Shown piece by piece: positions 13,665 through 14,987 of a stretch of DNA of 14,987 nucleotides. The notes below the pieces were generated by a model. It worked only from the letters and a program-made list of their open reading frames with translations. It was not told the DNA's origin and ran no database searches. Where the stretch lies: NCBI GenBank assembly GCA_045585895.1, contig JAZMZI010000147.1:1-14987 (forward strand). Reading direction: 5' to 3'. The DNA is from SVTX01 sp045585895. GTDB lineage: Bacteria; Bacillota; Clostridia; Oscillospirales; CAG-272. Numbering within the stretch: position 1 is the first letter of the stretch; every line of letters begins with the position of its first letter. The translations under genes were made by a program, and so were the position numbers.

Positions 13665-14615
13665 TTATTTTTTCCAAACCTTATCAAAATCTCCCACCGC
13701 CTTGTAGTAGCCCTCCTGATCCTTGGGGAAGGCGAGACCGTGGTCGGCGCCCTCGGCAATAAATATCGCCTTTTCGGTGGGGCAGACGTCATACATATCG
13801 CGGCTCATATAGCATGGAACGAAGCCGTCGCAGTCGCCGTGAATGAAAATGATCGGCGTTTTCGAACGCTTTACTGCGTCGATCGGCTCACATTCGTTGG
13901 GGTCAAAGCCGCCGTATACGACCGCTCCGAGACGGACGAAGGGATAAAAGAGGACGGGGGGCAGATGAATGTCGCGCAAGACCTTGCAGATTATGCCCTT
14001 GGCGGAGGAGTAGCCGCAGTCGGCAAGGACGCAGACCACGTTTTCGGGAAGCGGTTCGCCCGCCGCCAGAAGCACCGTCGAGGCTCCCATCGAGATGCCC
14101 GTGATGATTATTTTCTGATCTTTGCCGAAGTGCTCAACGGCAAAGTCTATCCAATCGAGGCAATCGTATTTTTCGAAGTGACCGAAGGAAATGACGCGTC
14201 CGTCACTGTCGCCGTGTGCGCGCTGACTGACTATAAGTGCGTTTCGTTTCAGCTTGAAGCAGCGCTCAACGCCGCCGCAAAGATCGCGCACCGCGTTGCC
14301 CTTGTAGCCGTGGAAAAGTATCTCAAGGGGCGCGCCCTTTTCGTATTCGTAGTATTTTCCGCGAAGAGTAAGCCCGTCTCGGGAGGTTATCTCAAGATCC
14401 TCGCAGGAGAGCGCCGCGAGAGCGTCCTGCCAGGCGTCGATCTGAGAGTAAAACTCCTCGTAAGCCTTTCCGTCTGGGTATTCGTGCTGACCCGCGGGTA
14501 CGGGCTTTCTTTTTTTTGAATAAAAGGTGAGAAAGAAGCATATAAGCGATGAGACGAGAAGAAAGAGAACAATCGCCGCCAAAATCAATAAAATTAAATG
14601 TATAGGATGATCCAT
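13665..14615 (-). CDS. Membrane-anchored alpha/beta hydrolase
   Basis: This 316-residue serine hydrolase has a single N-terminal membrane segment (about 7-31), followed by basic residues (KKRK, 34-37) and the alpha/beta hydrolase domain from about 70. The nucleophile elbow is GISMG (173-177) with Ser175. HGY (102-104) fits the oxyanion-hole strand. HGDCDGFVP (259-267) supplies the acid, most likely Asp263, and DHG (291-293) the catalytic His292. The arrangement resembles YqkD-type and S33-like hydrolases of Firmicutes, whose natural substrates are mostly unknown. An ester, lipid or peptide substrate is possible. GGAGG lies just upstream (complement of 14620-14624), which supports the start. 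The gene has its own promoter and terminator and is not in an operon. Confidence 0.85.
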   Translation of the reverse strand: MDHPIHLILLILAAIVLFLLVSSLICFFLTFYSKKRKPVPAGQHEYPDGKAYEEFYSQIDAWQDALAALSCEDLEITSRDGLTLRGKYYEYEKGAPLEILFHGYKGNAVRDLCGGVERCFKLKRNALIVSQRAHGDSDGRVISFGHFEKYDCLDWIDFAVEHFGKDQKIIITGISMGASTVLLAAGEPLPENVVCVLADCGYSSAKGIICKVLRDIHLPPVLFYPFVRLGAVVYGGFDPNECEPIDAVKRSKTPIIFIHGDCDGFVPCYMSRDMYDVCPTEKAIFIAEGADHGLAFPKDQEGYYKAVGDFDKVWKK

Positions 14616-14645
14616 AAAGCCTCCAGGGTATTATCTATGTAAAGA

Positions 14646-14674
14646 ATTATATCACTATAAGTTTAATTTTTCAA
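14646..14674 (-). promoter_or_regulatory. Sigma-A promoter of the hydrolase gene
   Basis: On the minus strand TTGAAA (complement of 14669-14674), 17 bp, TATAAT (complement of 14646-14651). The predicted start is about 24 nt upstream of the start codon. Confidence 0.7.
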
Positions 14675-14721
14675 GAGCTTTTTTCCAAAAACTATGTTTT
14701 GACAGAGATTTCGAGCAAATT

Positions 14722-14734
14722 AGCAATTATTGCT
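14722..14734. promoter_or_regulatory. Short palindrome between divergent units
   Basis: AGCAAT-T-ATTGCT is a perfect 6-1-6 palindrome. It lies about 50 bp upstream of the hydrolase -35 box and about 60 bp upstream of the tRNA -35 box. It could be an operator, but one AT-rich site of this size may be chance. Confidence 0.25.
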
Positions 14735-14796
14735 GCTTTTAAAGTAGATGCGTCGAAAAAAGCGTAAAAGTTTTCAAAAAAAATTCGTTTTAGGGG

Positions 14797-14825
14797 TTGA
14801 CAAATACAATGAATCGTGGTATAAT
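14797..14825 (+). promoter_or_regulatory. Consensus sigma-A promoter of the tRNA cluster
   Basis: TTGACA (14797-14802), 17 bp, TATAAT (14820-14825) is an exact consensus, as expected for stable RNA genes. The start is near 14832, about 20 nt before the tRNA. Confidence 0.85.
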
Positions 14826-14851
14826 AATGTGCACGGACGGAGATATAAGTT

Positions 14852-14940
14852 GCCGGTGTGGCGGAATTGGCAGACGCCCGGGACTTAAAATCCCGTGATA
14901 CGAAAGTATCGTACCGGTTCGAGACCGGTCACCGGCACCA
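14852..14940 (+). tRNA. tRNA-Leu (anticodon UAA)
   Basis: Acceptor GCCGGTG (14852-14858) pairs with CACCGGC (14930-14936). The anticodon stem CGGGA/TCCCG encloses the loop CTTAAAA with anticodon TAA at 14886-14888. The long variable arm (GATAC-GAAA-GTATC) is typical of class II leucine tRNA. The T arm is ACCGG-TTCGAGA-CCGGT, and the CCA end is encoded. The anticodon reads UUA and UUG codons. Confidence 0.97.
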
Positions 14941-14958
14941 CGTTCGTGATTTATATAT

Positions 14959-14987
14959 CGCGGGGTAGAGCAGCTTGGTAGCTCGTT
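14959..14987 (+). tRNA. tRNA, 5' part only, probably initiator tRNA-fMet
   Basis: CGCGGGG followed by TAGAGCAGCTTGGTAGCTCGTT gives the acceptor strand and D arm typical of bacterial tRNA-fMet, including the initial C that is mispaired in the initiator. The gene is cut by the window end before the anticodon, so identity rests on the 5' portion alone. It follows tRNA-Leu by 18 bp and is probably co-transcribed. Confidence 0.75.

Noticed and set aside
13647..14519. 290-residue plus-strand frame opposite the hydrolase
   Set aside because: The minus-strand gene has a complete catalytic triad, membrane anchor and ribosome binding site. The plus frame is a shadow.

Overview
The window reads as chromosomal DNA of a low-to-medium GC, Gram-positive anaerobe, most likely an uncultured gut-type Clostridia. 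This rests on strong AGGAGG-type ribosome binding sites, near-perfect sigma-A promoters (several TTGACA/TTTACA-N17-TATAAT), lipoboxes on the secreted proteins, U-tract terminators, a chromosomal TraX homologue, and a tRNA gene with encoded CCA. The genus is not certain. No phage, transposase or CRISPR gene is visible.

Layout. Positions 1-256 hold two fold-back repeats ahead of a GH20 gene. Positions 257-3684 carry two tandem paralogous cytosolic GH20 beta-N-acetylhexosaminidase-type enzymes. The second has its own two promoters, a cre-like site and a terminator at 3727-3770. A repeat-dense promoter region (3793-3934) then drives two large lipoproteins (4012-7173 and 7202-10504). The first carries five copies of one beta-rich module behind a 24-bp minisatellite-encoded stalk. 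The second is an unrecognised 1100-residue protein with a similar Ser/Glu-rich stalk. A bidirectional terminator separates this pair from a convergent traX-like gene (10572-11327, minus), whose own leader contains a long fold-back repeat. A divergent gene (11723-12985) encodes a PlsC-type acyltransferase fused to a zinc ribbon.

On the minus strand at 13060-13521 there is a compact unit: a promoter, a strongly structured ~155-nt RNA closed by a perfect 15-bp stem, a UUCG-capped intrinsic terminator, then a ribosome binding site and a 64-residue Cys-rich protein. This unit is the best candidate in the window for an undescribed system, either an attenuated leader or a stand-alone small RNA with readthrough. 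A membrane-anchored alpha/beta hydrolase (13665-14615, minus) has its own promoter and terminator. The window ends in a tRNA cluster: tRNA-Leu(UAA) and the 5' part of a probable tRNA-fMet.

How the parts may work together (inference). The two lipoproteins would sit on the outer face of the membrane, with carbohydrate-binding-like modules held away from it by flexible stalks. The two GH20 enzymes lack signal peptides and would act on N-acetylhexosamine-containing oligosaccharides inside the cell. The lipoproteins have a separate promoter behind a terminator, so a shared glycan-use role is suggested only by adjacency. The other genes look like ordinary single-gene transcription units.
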